A stretch of DNA of 64,000 bases from Rhodamnia argentea. Lineage: Eukaryota > Streptophyta > Magnoliopsida > Myrtales > Myrtaceae. The translations under genes and the position numbers were made by a program. The notes under the pieces are model-generated. The model did not search any database. It saw only the letters and a list, made by a program, of their open reading frames with translations, and was not told the DNA's origin. Location of the stretch: positions 7,301,001-7,365,000 of the forward strand of contig NC_063155.1 of assembly GCF_020921035.1 (NCBI RefSeq). The letters run 5' to 3'. Numbering within the stretch: the first letter of the stretch is position 1; each line of letters starts with the position of its first letter. Positions 12,235 to 24,744 of this stretch are shown here, piece by piece.

Positions 12235-12900
12235 GGGCCCGTTAACTGTTTCCGGATAATAATTCTCCGATTATCCGGCATTTGAATGAGAAAACGTTAT
12301 CTAAAAATTTGAAAAATTTGAAAATTTGAAGGAAAGTATTTTCTTATTTGGCCAATATTAATTAAATTGGCAAAAATATTGATGACATTTAGATGCTACC
12401 TTTGAATGTGAATGTCTTAATTGGCAAACCTATGACATGGTGCCGGCGTTGACATTGACAAATTCAACAAATTTTAACAATTATTTTTAATTTTTAATTT
12501 TTTCCCTTTTCTTTTGTTTTCTTTTATAAAATCTTTAAATGAGGCCGGCAACTCTAGCAAGCGCATCGTGGCCCTTGTTGGCCACTGGACAAGGGGTTGG
12601 GCCAAGCCCTCACGGTGGCTAGTGAGGGCGTTGCAATTGTCATCCAGATCCGGCAAGGTAGCCCTCACTTGCGGCCGGCGATTGCCGAGGCTACAAACTG
12701 GTAGAGGAAAATAAGAGAAAAGAAAAAAATTCAGAAAAATTACAAAAATTATCCACGTCAACACCGGTGATGCTACGTAGGACGGCCGACGTCTATGAAA
12801 AATAGATTCTTTATATCTGTTACTTTTCCGTCATTCAAATGCCGGAAAGTTAGAAAATAATTTCCGAAAATAATCGACTTTCAAACAAACGGATCCTCGT
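12235..12900. repeat. Inverted-repeat element with GC-rich core
   Basis: The left end contains CCGGCATTTGAATGA and the right end contains its inverse TCATTCAAATGCCGG; GATTATCCGG/ATTATTTTCGG-like sequence flanks both. Between about 12355 and 12790 there is family C-like sequence with a GC-rich core at 12540-12700, so this may be one element inserted in another. Open frames through it are repeat shadows. Confidence 0.6.
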
Positions 12901-13398
12901 AAGGAAAGTATGTCGTACCGATCAATTGATCGAGGGACTGGCTGCTGGAATCGCGATGGCTGTCGCTGGTGCGTGGAATGAACATCTCTCTCTCTCTCTT
13001 TCACTCGCACGTACTCACATACATATTATGCGCTATGATTTGTCACATCCTCCCCTATCATGATTCTTTGTTGTTATCTTTGTATTAGAGAAGAGGCATG
13101 CGGTAGTTCTTGCCATATTCAGAACTTAAAATAATTGTAGGAAACAATGAATTGAATTTGTTTCTTGCAACAATTTAAACTTTAAAATAATTGATTGCAC
13201 ACTTCACTTCAAATTTAATACGGCATCGTTTCACTACAAATTTGCCGAACTATATAAGCAAATGCCTTGACTGGACACTCTTTGTAACGGCCCATTTTCA
13301 GCCCGTTTTATCCTTGGCAGAAAATTCTTCCTAAGTCAAATCTCATCAGACCCTATTCGACATTAAATTCTGCCAAATGCCACAGTTGATAAATGAAC

Positions 13399-13430
<32 letters not shown>

Positions 13431-15280
13431 CATACATACATACATACTCGCCATCATTCAATTTATTGTCATTGAGGTTGCTTTATTCTTATGTATAGTA
13501 GCTCATCAAATGCATACGTTGTAGATAGAGTCTAATTTCGAGCCAAGCCTCAAACTTAATCATTCAGTAAATGGATAATCTTCGTATCTCATTCTACGGT
13601 CTTGAACCTGGACTTGAGCTCCACGGCTTGGGCCACAGTTTGCATATAGGATTTGTTTAGCAAGATCCATGCAATCATCTCAATCGGGTTTTGTCAATGC
13701 TCCGTTGCATGCTTCATGGCCGTAGCAAGAACCATGGTTAGTGTAGTTATTGTAAGCGTTTTCTGATGTATGCAAAGCATTTAGTGTCCGAAAACAATCC
13801 AAAGGTCGTCGGAATATAGGTTGATCTCACTACTATACGCCTTTGACTTCGTATTTTAGACACCAATTTATCATTATAACCGCACTTGACAATAGTGCAA
13901 GAACAATTCAACCAAAAAGACAGGAGTGGTTTCACAATATGTGGAGATATTGTATTCATGGTTGGACCATTTACACCTTCACTTTCCGGTTACGTTTGTT
14001 TTTTCTCCATTCTTTGTTGCCTCTCTCTCTATTCTTTAGAGCAATATTTTTATAGAAGAATGGAGAATGGAAAATAGAGTTGAAAATTTTATTTTGATGA
14101 ATGGGGAACGAAGCTTTTATAATTTATGTGTTATCTTATGTGTTTGAACTTTTTATTGTTTATAATTGTATATGGCTACATGTTTGAACTTTTCATCATT
14201 CATAATTGTAAGTGACCACCTATTTGGCGGATAGGGATTTATGTTGATCATCTTTTACGTTGAGTTGTTTTGCTACTCTTTTTAGTTTGATCATCTTTTA
14301 CGTTGAGTTGTTTTGCTACTCTTTTTATTTTGCTTTAAAAAATGAAATCAAAAAAAGGAAAAAAAAAAAAAAGTTCACGGATAGACCCTAAAACCATATT
14401 GAAAAAATTGGTTGGGTTCTAGAATCAATTCTTAAAAAACAAGGTAGGCTTCGGGTTCCAAAAATTGAGAACCGATTATAACATAGTAGGTTCTAGACGT
14501 AGAACCTAGCCACCATGGAACCGATCGCTCTTGGTATGCATACAAATTAACCCATCCTCACCGTTCAATAATGTTCACTTCTTGTGCACAAGTCTCATAT
14601 GAGGAAGAACTAAGTCAATTCCATTTCATGATGACCGTGTTTCGATGCCAACCGTGTCACCCAGTTGAGCCTTTTTCCCAGACATGGCTTTCTTTTGATG
14701 CCAATCGCACAATCCTTGTCCAGTATTGTTCGCATCGCTCAATTACTGTTTCGTATGCCACCTGCATCGACTGCTTTCTGTTTCCCCTCCGATGTTCGAC
14801 TTTTTCGCTGCTCATTTTGAGAAGTCACCACTACCACCAGACTTGTTGCCCTCAGACGAGCAAGAACCTAAAGTTTCACCACAAACATACGTCAAACACC
14901 ACCCCACCGTAGATCCACCAAGCCGACGTCATTAGAGGAACAAGTTTTCATGGTACTTTGACATTGATTTCAAATTCGAATTGACTCTTTTGAAATCATC
15001 TTGAGCTTGAGGGGATGTTACCGATATTATAATATTTACTAGATTCTTTATATTTTTTTAGATCATGCATATACCTCTTTCCATTGTGGATATCTGTGAT
15101 TAATTATATTTGGCATTATACTTATCTATTTATCTTATATATTAATCTAATGAAGCCTATAAATAGACTTCTTCTTCAAGATTGGAATATACATTAAAAT
15201 TCTTTATTTCTCTCTTCCGCATTATTATTCTCAACTCATGTGACAAGAGGAAGAGAAAGGAAACATATTTAATAAGAAAT
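12901..15280. other. Intergenic, no gene seen
   Basis: AT-rich sequence with a short CT run near 12990 and a tetranucleotide array at 13401-13447. A direct repeat of about 45 bases ('ttgatcatcttttacgttgag' and following) occurs twice, near 14240 and 14288. Frames of 60-113 codons near 14.6-14.9 kb show no recognisable domain. Confidence 0.5.
13401..13447. repeat. (TACA)n microsatellite, nearly 12 units
   Basis: An uninterrupted tetranucleotide repeat of 47 bases in non-genic sequence. Confidence 0.95.
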
Positions 15281-15282
15281 AT

Positions 15283-15588
15283 TCATTTTAATACCACAAA
15301 AAACGTCAAACTCATACACCCATGTCACCTATACCCCCAAACTAATTTTTGTGTTAGGAAAAATTCCTAAACTGATACACTCATGTCACACTTTTCCCCA
15401 AATGGTGCCACATTTACAATGTAATTTTTTGGGATAAATATAGTACGGATATGCTAATTTTGGATTTTTTCCTACACGAAAAGTATATGTAACATGGATG
15501 TACTTGTTCGGGAGTCTTTGTGACACAAAAATTAAACGTGGTAGGATGTTCGGATTTAGGGATTTTGTTGGTATTAACCCTTCAAGTG
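15283..15588. repeat. Inverted-repeat element, family A, copy 2
   Basis: Begins TTAATACCACAAAAAACG and ends GGGATTTTGTTGGTATTAACCC, inverted relative to each other. The interior has the 'catgtcac...ttttccc' words seen in the other copies. Non-coding. Confidence 0.65.
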
Positions 15589-16579
15589 GAAAAGAACCTA
15601 AGTAGTATCGACATTGACATGTGACACACCACACTACACGATACGACACCTCGACAAGTCATTTTTAAAAAAAATAGAGAATTCCGACATGTTGGGACAC
15701 ATTGTATTTATCATGTACTTATAAAAACATCAACGGTGAGTTACTTCTTATTCTTCTTCCGTTAAGGATTCACGATTATGTTTTTTGGGCTAGCTGTGTA
15801 TATTAATATTAGGGTAGTTGAGTATCCGACTTATTTTTGGGTCGAAAAGTATATGACTTAAGTATATATATATTTTAAATAAATTTAAATATCTCTAATT
15901 TAATGAAAATGTTTAAAATTGATCCCGTGCGTATCGTAATAGCATGTCGAGACGCTAGACTCTCATGTTGTTGGCGTGTCTTGAGCGCCGACTACGTATC
16001 GATCGCATGTCGACTAATATCAAGAGAGTGTCGGAGTGTCGGACATCACACGAAAACCTTCAGAGAGTATTGGTGTTTTCTAGAAAAGGACTACCTCATC
16101 CTAGACCGATTCAGCCAATTGAAATTGCTTTCGCAAGCAAGAAGGCGGCAAGCCTACTTACCAGGTGCTTCTTGCATATTTTAGGTCCACTCAATACTAG
16201 CTTAAACTTTTTGTCAAGATAAAGTAGTCCTATCTCGTGTTTACTCCTCTAAATCGAGATTTCTGTGGAATGTATAATGCAATCACACCTTCATACTCAA
16301 TTACAATAAAGGGTCACAATGTCATTAGACTGTTTTAAGATGCTTTACGAATTACGATGTTTTTGTTCTTAACTACCGACCAATCATAGCGAGGACAAAT
16401 ACGGTTCTGATTTTTCTTTTATGGGAATAAAATTTTCGTTTTGTCCTTTTCTTTGGTAGGGTCGGCAAGTATCTGAGGTAGGCCCTGATCGCCTTATTGG
16501 GTCTCGGCTGTCCCTGACACACACAGGCGTTGTTGCAGAGAAGAGAGAGAGAGAGAGGCGCTGGCGGCGGCGGCGGGGA

Positions 16580-19067
16580 ATGGGGTGGGCGATAGCACTG
16601 CACGGAGGAGCAGGGGACATCTCGCTGTCTCTGCCGCCTGAGCGCCGCCTCCCGAGGGAGGCCTGCCTCCGCCACTGCCTCCAGCTCGGCGTCGACGCTC
16701 TGAAGTCCAAGAAATCTCCCCTGGACGTTGTCGAGCTCGTGGTAATCGATTCACGCTAGGTTTCTCTGTGAGCATCACTTTTACGTGTTTCGCGATGGCA
16801 TACCGAGTTCTTTTAGCTAATGGGCAGAGGAAAAAAAGAGGAAAAAAGATATATTTTTGAGCTGATTGGAGAGTTGTAGATCTCAAATGACCCATCTGCT
16901 TTCTTTTTCTTACTTTTATATTTCTTTGTTTTTAGTTTATGATGGTGTTCAAAGCAGTTTGAGTTGTCTAGTTTTAGTATGAGATCAAGATATTTGAGTT
17001 CTACTTGTACACTCTGTTTTATGTAAATCCGGTGTTCTGAACACGAGTATGGCTTGCTTCATCTTGCGCTCTAGTGTCTCTTTGAGTACAGTGAATAAAC
17101 CTGGAACCAGATCGAGAACATCCTAGCCTAAAAAGGTGTTTCGCTCTTGTTGATTGGAAAATTTCTATGGAAGAATTTCAGGTCTTGCTTGAAATTAGTG
17201 CTCAAAAAACATCAGTACACAATTGAAGGAGGTTAAACAGATTTTGGTATAAGAAACAAAGAGGGAGAGCCAAAAGTTGCTGGCTTTATACCTGCCGGTG
17301 TCTTGAAAGTCTTGAGACATCTTCCCTGTAGGTTACATGATTGATGACTTGCTTGAAATGTGAACTATGCTCTTTGAATTTTTCCTATGATGCGCAGCTA
17401 CAGTTTTCCTGCGTGAGCCTATTCCTTCACTAAAAATTTGGTTGTACCCTTCTTACCGTGTTCGGGGATAACCAGGTCCGTGAGTTGGAAAACAACCCTC
17501 ACTTCAATGCGGGCAGAGGGTCGGTCTTAACCAGCAATGGCACTGTTGAAATGGAGGCTTGCATCATGGATGGAAACACAATGAAATGTGGAGCTGTTTC
17601 TGGGCTCACCACTGTTGTCAACGCCATATCTTTGGCACGACTAGTCATGGAACGAACTCCTCATATATACCTGGGATTTGATGGGGCAGAAGCATTTGCC
17701 AGGGAACATGTGAGTTTACCTTGAGTTACCAGGTTACTCTCCTTAAGTGGAGGAGGTTTGATCTACTCTAGCATTTCTGTACTCTGGAACTTAATTGGTG
17801 ATCAGAAGACAAGGGCAGACCTTTTCTTTCTTGGCCGTGTTTCATATTTCGCTAGATGTTATTGCTCACTGATTCTACCTCTCTAATTCAATCAGGCCCT
17901 TTTAGCTTGCTAAATCAATTCTTCAAAGATATAAGGATTGTGCATCTCTTTAGCTTCCTTCCCAATTCTGTAAGCACATACACATGTTGCATCACACGAT
18001 GCATTCGAACCACTGATAGAATTGCCCTTTCAGTTTTCTTGTTTTACAATTCATTGAGCTTCTAATGTTGTGTTCGGTGGAAGTTTTGATCTTTGTTGAC
18101 TTCTCAAATATGCCAGGGGGTAGAAACTCTTGATGCTTCTCATTTCGTCACTCCAGAGAACATTGAAAGGCTAAAACAGGCCAAAGAAGCAAACAGAGTG
18201 CAGGTACTTCCCTCATTTGAATTTCTGTGTCTGCAAATTGGATTTCACATCTTCAATCCTTTATAAGTGCCCTATTTTCTATTGTTTACCAATAATCAAC
18301 CAATTTTTAGGTTAGTGCTAATTCTCAAGAACCCAATTATTCATCACACTAACTTCGGAGAGACAGGCAAAAGAGTTAAGCTCCCGTATGCAGAGGTCAA
18401 CAATTATGGGAGATGACTTCCTCCTGCTATACATTTTGTGGTGGCTGAAGCATCAGATCCTTTTAACCCCGGAACATTACAAAGCCCCTTGAAGAACTTG
18501 TTTTTCTTGCTTGTTTGGTTCAAGAATCACTAGATAACCCTAGTTGGAATTTCTTTCTGTGCTCACATATCTGTCATATAACCACAGATTGATTATACGC
18601 AACCCATGCAAAAGAATGGGAAGGACACTGCCACTGCCAATGGCGACAGCCAAATTGGTACTGTGGGATGCGTCGCTGTAGATAATGATGGAAATTTAGC
18701 TGCGGCAACTTCTACTGGAGGTTTAGTCAACAAGATGGTTGGAAGGATAGGAGACACGCCCATCATAGGGGCGGGGACGTATGCCAACAGTCTATGTGCA
18801 GTATCAGCTACGGGCACAGGTGAAGCTATAATTCGTGGAACTGTCGCGAGGGATGTGGCCGCACTCATGGAGTTCAAAGGACTCTCCCTGGAAGAAGCGG
18901 CCGCCTGCATTGTGAAAGAGAGGGTTCCGAAGGGGAATGTTGGCCTCGTCGCTGTTTCTGCAACGGGAGAAGTCACCATGCCTTTTAATACGACTGGGAT
19001 GTTCCGAGCATGTGCTACCGAGGATGGGCACTCGGAAATTGCAATATGGCCTTCAATGAAAGATTGA
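16580..19067 (+). CDS. ASPGA1: Isoaspartyl peptidase / L-asparaginase (plant ASPGA1 type)
   Basis: Four exons: 16580-16741, 17476-17709, 18117-18203 and 18588-19067. All junctions are GT-AG in phase 0, giving 320 residues. This Ntn-hydrolase cuts isoaspartyl dipeptides and L-asparagine, recycling asparagine nitrogen in sink tissues. The family precursor cleaves itself just before a threonine that becomes the new N-terminus and nucleophile. Here this is Thr186 in [11 protein letters not shown], giving an alpha chain of 185 residues and a beta chain of 135. Other family landmarks are HGGAGDI near the start, [37 protein letters not shown] and ATGTGE. No signal peptide, so probably cytosolic. The fit in length and sequence is closest to Arabidopsis At5g08100 (memory-based). 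A GA tract at 16541-16556 lies in the leader. The start has the HGGAGDI motif seven residues in, as in relatives. The gene is convergent with the galacturonosyltransferase at 20.4 kb. Confidence 0.95.
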
Positions 19068-20420
19068 AATGGTTTAGTTGTTTCGGGCAACATCTTATCT
19101 TCACCATGATCAAATGCTTGTGGTATATGCGGCAGTTGTAAAAGAACTGCGCTCGAAAGATTGTCCAATTTGTCAATGTTCAAGTGTCGTACCTATATAC
19201 TGCCATTATGGTGGCTGTTGCGATGAAAGAGCGGCTTTCGACTGTCTTCCTCGTCCTTAAAATCCTTATTTCCTTTCGCAATAACTGAGTTTAAGTACCT
19301 TTGCAGATCTATCAGTAGCTTGATCTTTTGCATCGCCTTGCTAAAGTTTCTATCACTGTATTACTTACTTCCATCAAGTTTGATCCTTGTTTGGCCGAAA
19401 AAAGAGAAAAAAGAAAAGCTTTGATCCTGAAGTTTGAAATGTCTCAGAAAGAAGGCACTCCAGATTATCAGATTTTACTGCAAAATGAGCCTTCTGTCAT
19501 TTTTGCTTAAAGTCAATATGTTTGTCAAGAGAACCACTGAGATCTCGACGCTGAGCGAGCAGCAGCCTATGGTCATCTGTAATTGCAGTCACCTATGTTG
19601 TCCAGAACAGATGACAGACTGCCGTGGTTCGATAAAGATGATCTATGAACAACTTATGAAACCAGGCATATCGCACAAACGTGATCATCCAATGGCTTCA
19701 TGTAGTTACCAAATGATGGTCAGAAACCAGCATAAATATTTGCTGGAAAAAACCGAGCATAAGATGACGGAAGGGCAATGGTTCAAAATAAAAAGAAAGT
19801 CCACAATCTATATCAAATTATGTTGTCCTCCAGTGAGATCTCAGAAGATATGTCTCAGTTGATGTGCCATCTTAACCCTTTGGCCCTTCGGTCCTTCGGA
19901 TCATGCATCTCACATAACATATAACTTGGACAGGAGATATGACAATAAGTTGAGCTTCAATACGCAGCAAAAGCAAGTAGAATGCCAGCATAAGTATCAG
20001 AAAACCATCATCTGTCTAACTGTTTCTCCAATAGGAACCGTCACAAAAATGCCTCCACAGGCCAGACGAGCATCGTAAGACAACCAGTAACTTTTCCATT
20101 CCCTCTTAAAAATGAGATGAGATTATTACAAAATCCGCTATTCAAAGGGGGGGAAAAAGAATATCTCTATACTTGTAGAAAGCTAACAGAAAATTCCACC
20201 AGAAAAATTTGAAGCCTCATATCTTTTAATGAATTTCACTATCTCCTCTATAAGAATAATCCTAATAATTTGACATATAATTAAGGAAAAAGAAGAAAAG
20301 AAAACCTCCTAACAACATTCAAAATTTTTCTGCTTGTAATAACCCTATGCTAGAGCTGCAGCAGCTAGGTGAAAGTGTTGGTCATTGCATGAGCCACCAA
20401 CAATCAAGAGGTAGAACATT
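19068..20420. other. Convergent intergenic region (two 3' ends)
   Basis: The stop codons of the asparaginase and the galacturonosyltransferase are 1.35 kb apart and both genes point into this interval, so it holds their 3' untranslated parts. The 142-codon frame at 19434-19862 has no family resemblance. No repeat arms seen. Confidence 0.6.
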
Positions 20421-22778
20421 TTATGCTGTGACACAGTCCTGGAGAAACGGATGGCTTGTATTCACATACCTTTCCCACAGAAGCTTATACTTGCCAACAC
20501 CCAACTTGAGCCACGGCTTCATATTGCCATTGAAGTGAATGACAGCTGCGCTCTCTATTAGACGACTATCGATGTTCATGTCATAGCCCAAACCCAGCAC
20601 ATGCCATCGTCGATCAAGTGGCTCTGTGAGTCCATAAAAGGCTAAAAGGCCAGGTGGAAGCGTGCCAAGCTTCCACAGTGTCCCATCTGCATTCTGCCGT
20701 AGCCAATAATGATACCAAGACGTAACATTTGCTTTCCTCCACGCAATCAGATCAAAGACATTCATTCCGAATGCCCACCCACATGCTTGAGGATCAAACT
20801 TGGTGCTTATGAGTGGATTCGAAAAATTAAGATACCTGTAGTAGCGATGAAATGCCTCCAGGCATGTCTCCACCGCTCCATTAACATTTCCATGCAATTC
20901 CAACGAAAGCAGCGGTGTCAATTCCTTCTGGACGACAACATCATCTTCAAGAAAAACCACCTTCTCCAACTGCGGGTAGATATCAGGGATGTAAAACCGG
21001 AGGTGATCTAGTAAAGATAAATACTTTTGGTTCCACATCTTTGGCTCAGCATCTGCATCCGACAGCTGTTTTACGATAGGAGCAAAAGAAGCATTCAGCC
21101 AAGTAAACTCCTCGATATTCTGCACTTCTATGGTCGCTCCTTTGAAGTCATTGCGGTGAAACCATGCCTGCATCGCTCCATAACTTATTCCATTCGTAAC
21201 AATATGGAAGACAAGCTGTTGGGGATGATCAGCATTAGAGACAGTAGAATTGACAACTACAGATGTTGCCAGCAAATTATCAGAAAATATGCAGAAGTGA
21301 TACAGATTGTTGTCGACAAGCCGAGGAGAATATACAGTCTCTTCTGCGAGTTTTTGCAGTGATGGGTTCCTAATCCAATTGACGGTGAGTTTGACATTTA
21401 GGCAATGGAGGCTTTTTGGTAATGCTTCCGCTGCCAGTTGTCCAAATACTGTGCTCTGAACTATAGCTGCATTTGCACGATCTTCAAGGGCTTGGATATG
21501 GGATTTCATTGTTATTATTGTGGTTGCTACATCATAGTGCGCATCTTGTGCCTTAAAAATTAGAGAAGATAGGCTTTTGATGATTGGCTCCGCCTCATCG
21601 AACGTGACAGGGTCTCCTCTCATTGCAGCTTTTGAGAGTAAGAGTTGGCAACTTCGTATTCTTGAGCTCAGTTCCCAAGCAAGGTGAAGGTTGTTGTGTT
21701 CCTTTGCTATGACGACATATGCCTTGGCAAGTGTCATTTGCTCTGCCAATTGCCGAGAAAGTGAGGTTGTGCTCACTAATTCTTCAGTAAAATTTGAAAC
21801 CCGATGAGCTTCCCGTTGAGGACTTTCTCTTCTTTCCTGAGATGCATTGTCGAAATTTATACCTATATTGATTACAATGCCAACAGTCCAGCAACAGGAA
21901 AGCAATGGGAAATTTTCAATTCAGTTTTGACAGGGCATAAAAAGTGAGGAGAAGTGACCATTTTGATCCTAAGTACATCAAAATGATTATCAGCTATACT
22001 AGAAACGCCAATCTACACATTCTGGCATCGAAAGCTACGCAAAACTTAGCAGAAGAGACAACATATCTAACTCTGCCAAAGTCAACGAACCATCTCAGCA
22101 AACCACGGCAAGCATACATCTGTTACGCTCGCTCATAAATCCTCTACCTCTAAGTGCAACAATGTCAAGAAGTATGATCTAGCTAGTTTCTCAGCCACAT
22201 GCCAGACAGATTAACTTCCTCATATTCCCCTGACCTTTCCTTCTCCATCTAATCCCTCTTAAAATTCTCTAGGTAGAAAGCATAGTTCAGAAGAAAAATT
22301 ATCAGGACTAAAACGATCAATGCGGTCACACATGCGAGTAATTAGCTACCAGAGTTACGGTAAGAGGTTTATCTAAACGCAAGAGGAACTAATGCCAAAG
22401 GGCAGAACGTCCACAAGTTAAAAGACAAGCAATTCAACCAAGACACAGCCAATTCAAGTAACAAGGGACTGGAGATCGCAATCTGAAAATCAAATTGAAT
22501 CCGCACGAGGCCCCGGTAGTGGCACCACCAATCAACTAAAATCAAATTGGTACTAGGGATTTCCCTTTAATTACCGTGGTCAACAAACGAAACAGAATCA
22601 TCCACAGAGAACCCTGCAATTATACCTGCACAGGATTCACGCTCCGATCCTCATTTTGAATGTGCTGAACCACGAACAACAGCAACCCCGCGACCAAGAA
22701 CAAGCCAAGAAGTGCCCAGACCCAACACCAATACTTCCTCCGCACCGGGCGCCGGAAATCGGCGGCCCGCCGCCTCAT
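20421..22778 (-). CDS. GAUT11: Galacturonosyltransferase, GAUT10/11-like (GT8 family)
   Basis: Two exons, 22778-22626 and 21836-20421, joined in phase 0 across a 789-base intron (donor CAG|GTATAA, acceptor CTCAG), give 522 residues. Family members are Golgi type II membrane proteins that add galacturonic acid during pectin (homogalacturonan) synthesis. Exon 1 encodes an arginine-rich cytosolic tail and a hydrophobic segment (about residues 17-38). The rest has a stem with EQMTLAKAYV and HLAWELSSRIRSCQLLLSKA, then the GT8 catalytic part: NLYHFCIFSDN, FLEDDVVVQKEL (metal-binding acidic motif), GNVNGAVETCLEAFHRYY, FDPQACGWAFGMNVFDL, PPGLLAFYGLTEPLDRRWHVLGLGYD and IHFNGNMKPW. The end PFLQDCVTA is typical of GAUT10/11. 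Two oddities: Glu replaces the first Asp of the usual DDD, and the loop before EPKMWNQKYLSLL is about 15 residues shorter than I expect. An upstream in-frame start in the intron is less likely because exon 1 supplies the expected anchor. Confidence 0.93.
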
Positions 22779-24100
22779 CTTACGGCCACTCCCCCCACGG
22801 TTTTACCACCGAATCAAGAATTCACGAGCACCCATTTCCCAGATTCGATCAAAGAAGCTGTCAAAAGGGTGTACTTTCTCGTGCACGCCACACGCGCGTC
22901 AAGAACCCATTGGTGCGGCGTGGCGCAGCGCCACCGATTCTTGAATCAAGAAAAAAGACGACGACGACGGCGACTGACCGCGGAGCTGAGATTGGGGAGC
23001 TCGACGTGGTGCGAAATTACGTACGAGCGATTGGCGGGTGTGTAGAGAGGATCGGAAAAGAGAAGATCTTTGAAGGGAACGGACGCTTTCGAGTTGAATT
23101 GAAAGCGATGGGGGTGGGGTCGAGGGGCGTTGGGGTCAGAAAATCAGTTCCAGTGGGAGGGAAACAGCACAAAGGGCGACGGCAAAACACGAACATGTCA
23201 TGTGAAACCACGTGCCGCCAAGTCACGTTGTCTTGCTTTTAAACAAGGTTTTACAGACACATCCTAGGATTAGGGAATCCCATTATCCTTTTAACAACGA
23301 AGAGGTCCTTAAATTTGTGATTTTTCCAATCATAAAAAGGAAATTGTTATCACCCCTTGTTATGGAAAGCTACTAAAATCAGATAAAAATCTGTTTTTTG
23401 AAGAAAGCTATTGAAATGGTCAAAATCACCTCTTGATCATGGAACAATCTTGGTTCGAGGTGAGTAGTTTGAAATTATGTAAGCTAGAGCATCGGGTTAC
23501 TAAGATTATGGCCGATGCCCCACTTTCTACTATTCAAAAAGGCGAGCGACCTTGAACAAGAAAGGTGGCTGAGGGCTCTTTTTTCATATACAACACAAGC
23601 CATAAATAGTCTTGATAATCGAACTCTACGACTTGTTACTAAATTACCTCCTCAATCCTTGATGTGTAAATGAGGATGCAAGAGAGGTATAGTTCTCTAT
23701 TAGACAATGGATTGTGTTTTGTCACAATTTTTTTGTGGATTAGATTAGACTTGAATTCTTACCTTTTTTATATATTCCTAGATAGTGGATATGAGCCTTT
23801 GATTTTTTTTTTTTTTTTTAATTTCTTCTTCGCTTTCTAAACCGGTGGCTCGCTTTTTCTAAGTAACGAGGAAGAGGATCCACCAAGAGCCACCTTCATT
23901 AGTATTATGACACCAAGCCCTTAACATGATAAGTAGTTATAACTCGAGTCAAAAAGATATAGACATTCAACTAATGAACTTCTCATGAAGCTCATGGGAA
24001 GGTTGACCTAGTGGATAAGGCTTGGGAGTCATTCTTCCCTCTCTTCTTCAATATTTCTGCTCGTGATACGGTTAACTTTTTCTGGTTGATTAGTAGATGT
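22779..24100. other. 5' side of the galacturonosyltransferase gene; intergenic
   Basis: The first 450 bases are GC-rich and on the minus strand would be the promoter and leader of the galacturonosyltransferase. Overlapping frames here (129 and 176 codons on the plus strand) are shadows with no family signature. From 23250 on it is AT-rich and I see no gene. Confidence 0.5.
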
Positions 24101-24107
24101 GTTAATG

Positions 24108-24537
24108 CTTAGGCTACGTATGGAACGTTTTTGTTCCTGGAAAACATATTTGGAACATAAATATTTTTTTTGTATTTTTGCTCCTAGCTACGATTTTCGG
24201 GAATAAAAATGCGGTTGGCAAGTACAAAAAAAATATTTTTTTCATCAAAAGGACGGATTTGCAACCGGTGGTGGCGCGATGTCAACTATGCCGACTATTT
24301 CGAAGATGGTGGGCGGTGGGGGCTTGCACGGGCTCGCCCTCGAGTTGTTTCTAAAAAGTGTTCTAAAACCTAGAAATAAGTTTTCTTTGTTTCTTTTTTT
24401 GGCTTCAAAAGTGTTTCTTTTTTTTACAAGGAACACTTTTGGAACATTTTTTAACCACACGCATTTCTATTCACTTCCGGAACACTTTCGAAACAGAAAT
24501 ACTTTTCAGGGAGTGTTACCATACAAGCCCTTAATTA
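24108..24537. repeat. Inverted-repeat miniature element
   Basis: The left end reads CTTAGGCTACGTATGGAACG; the right end reads TGTTACCATACAAGCCCTTAA, an imperfect inverse. The interior has GAACA/TGTTCC words and a GC-rich core at 24255-24345. Non-coding. Confidence 0.5.
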
Positions 24538-24744
24538 CCTATTTCATATAAAAACTTACCTACAACATATAAATAAGTTGAAAAGCATTGTTCTCCACGG
24601 AAAGTTGCTAATCAACTTAATGCTGTTTTGTAACTATTAGGTGTCATTAGGAACTTCTTTGTAAAATATCAAATATATCGACTAGTTTTTGTTAGTTTTT
24701 TTCACAATGGACTAATTCCCTGGCAAAATCTTCAACTTTATGTA

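Noticed and set aside
18593-19183. 196-codon minus-strand ORF
   Set aside because: Antisense of the fourth asparaginase exon, which carries all the catalytic motifs.
22656-23242. Overlapping plus-strand ORFs of 129 and 176 codons
   Set aside because: They overlap the first exon and leader of the galacturonosyltransferase on the other strand and have no family resemblance.
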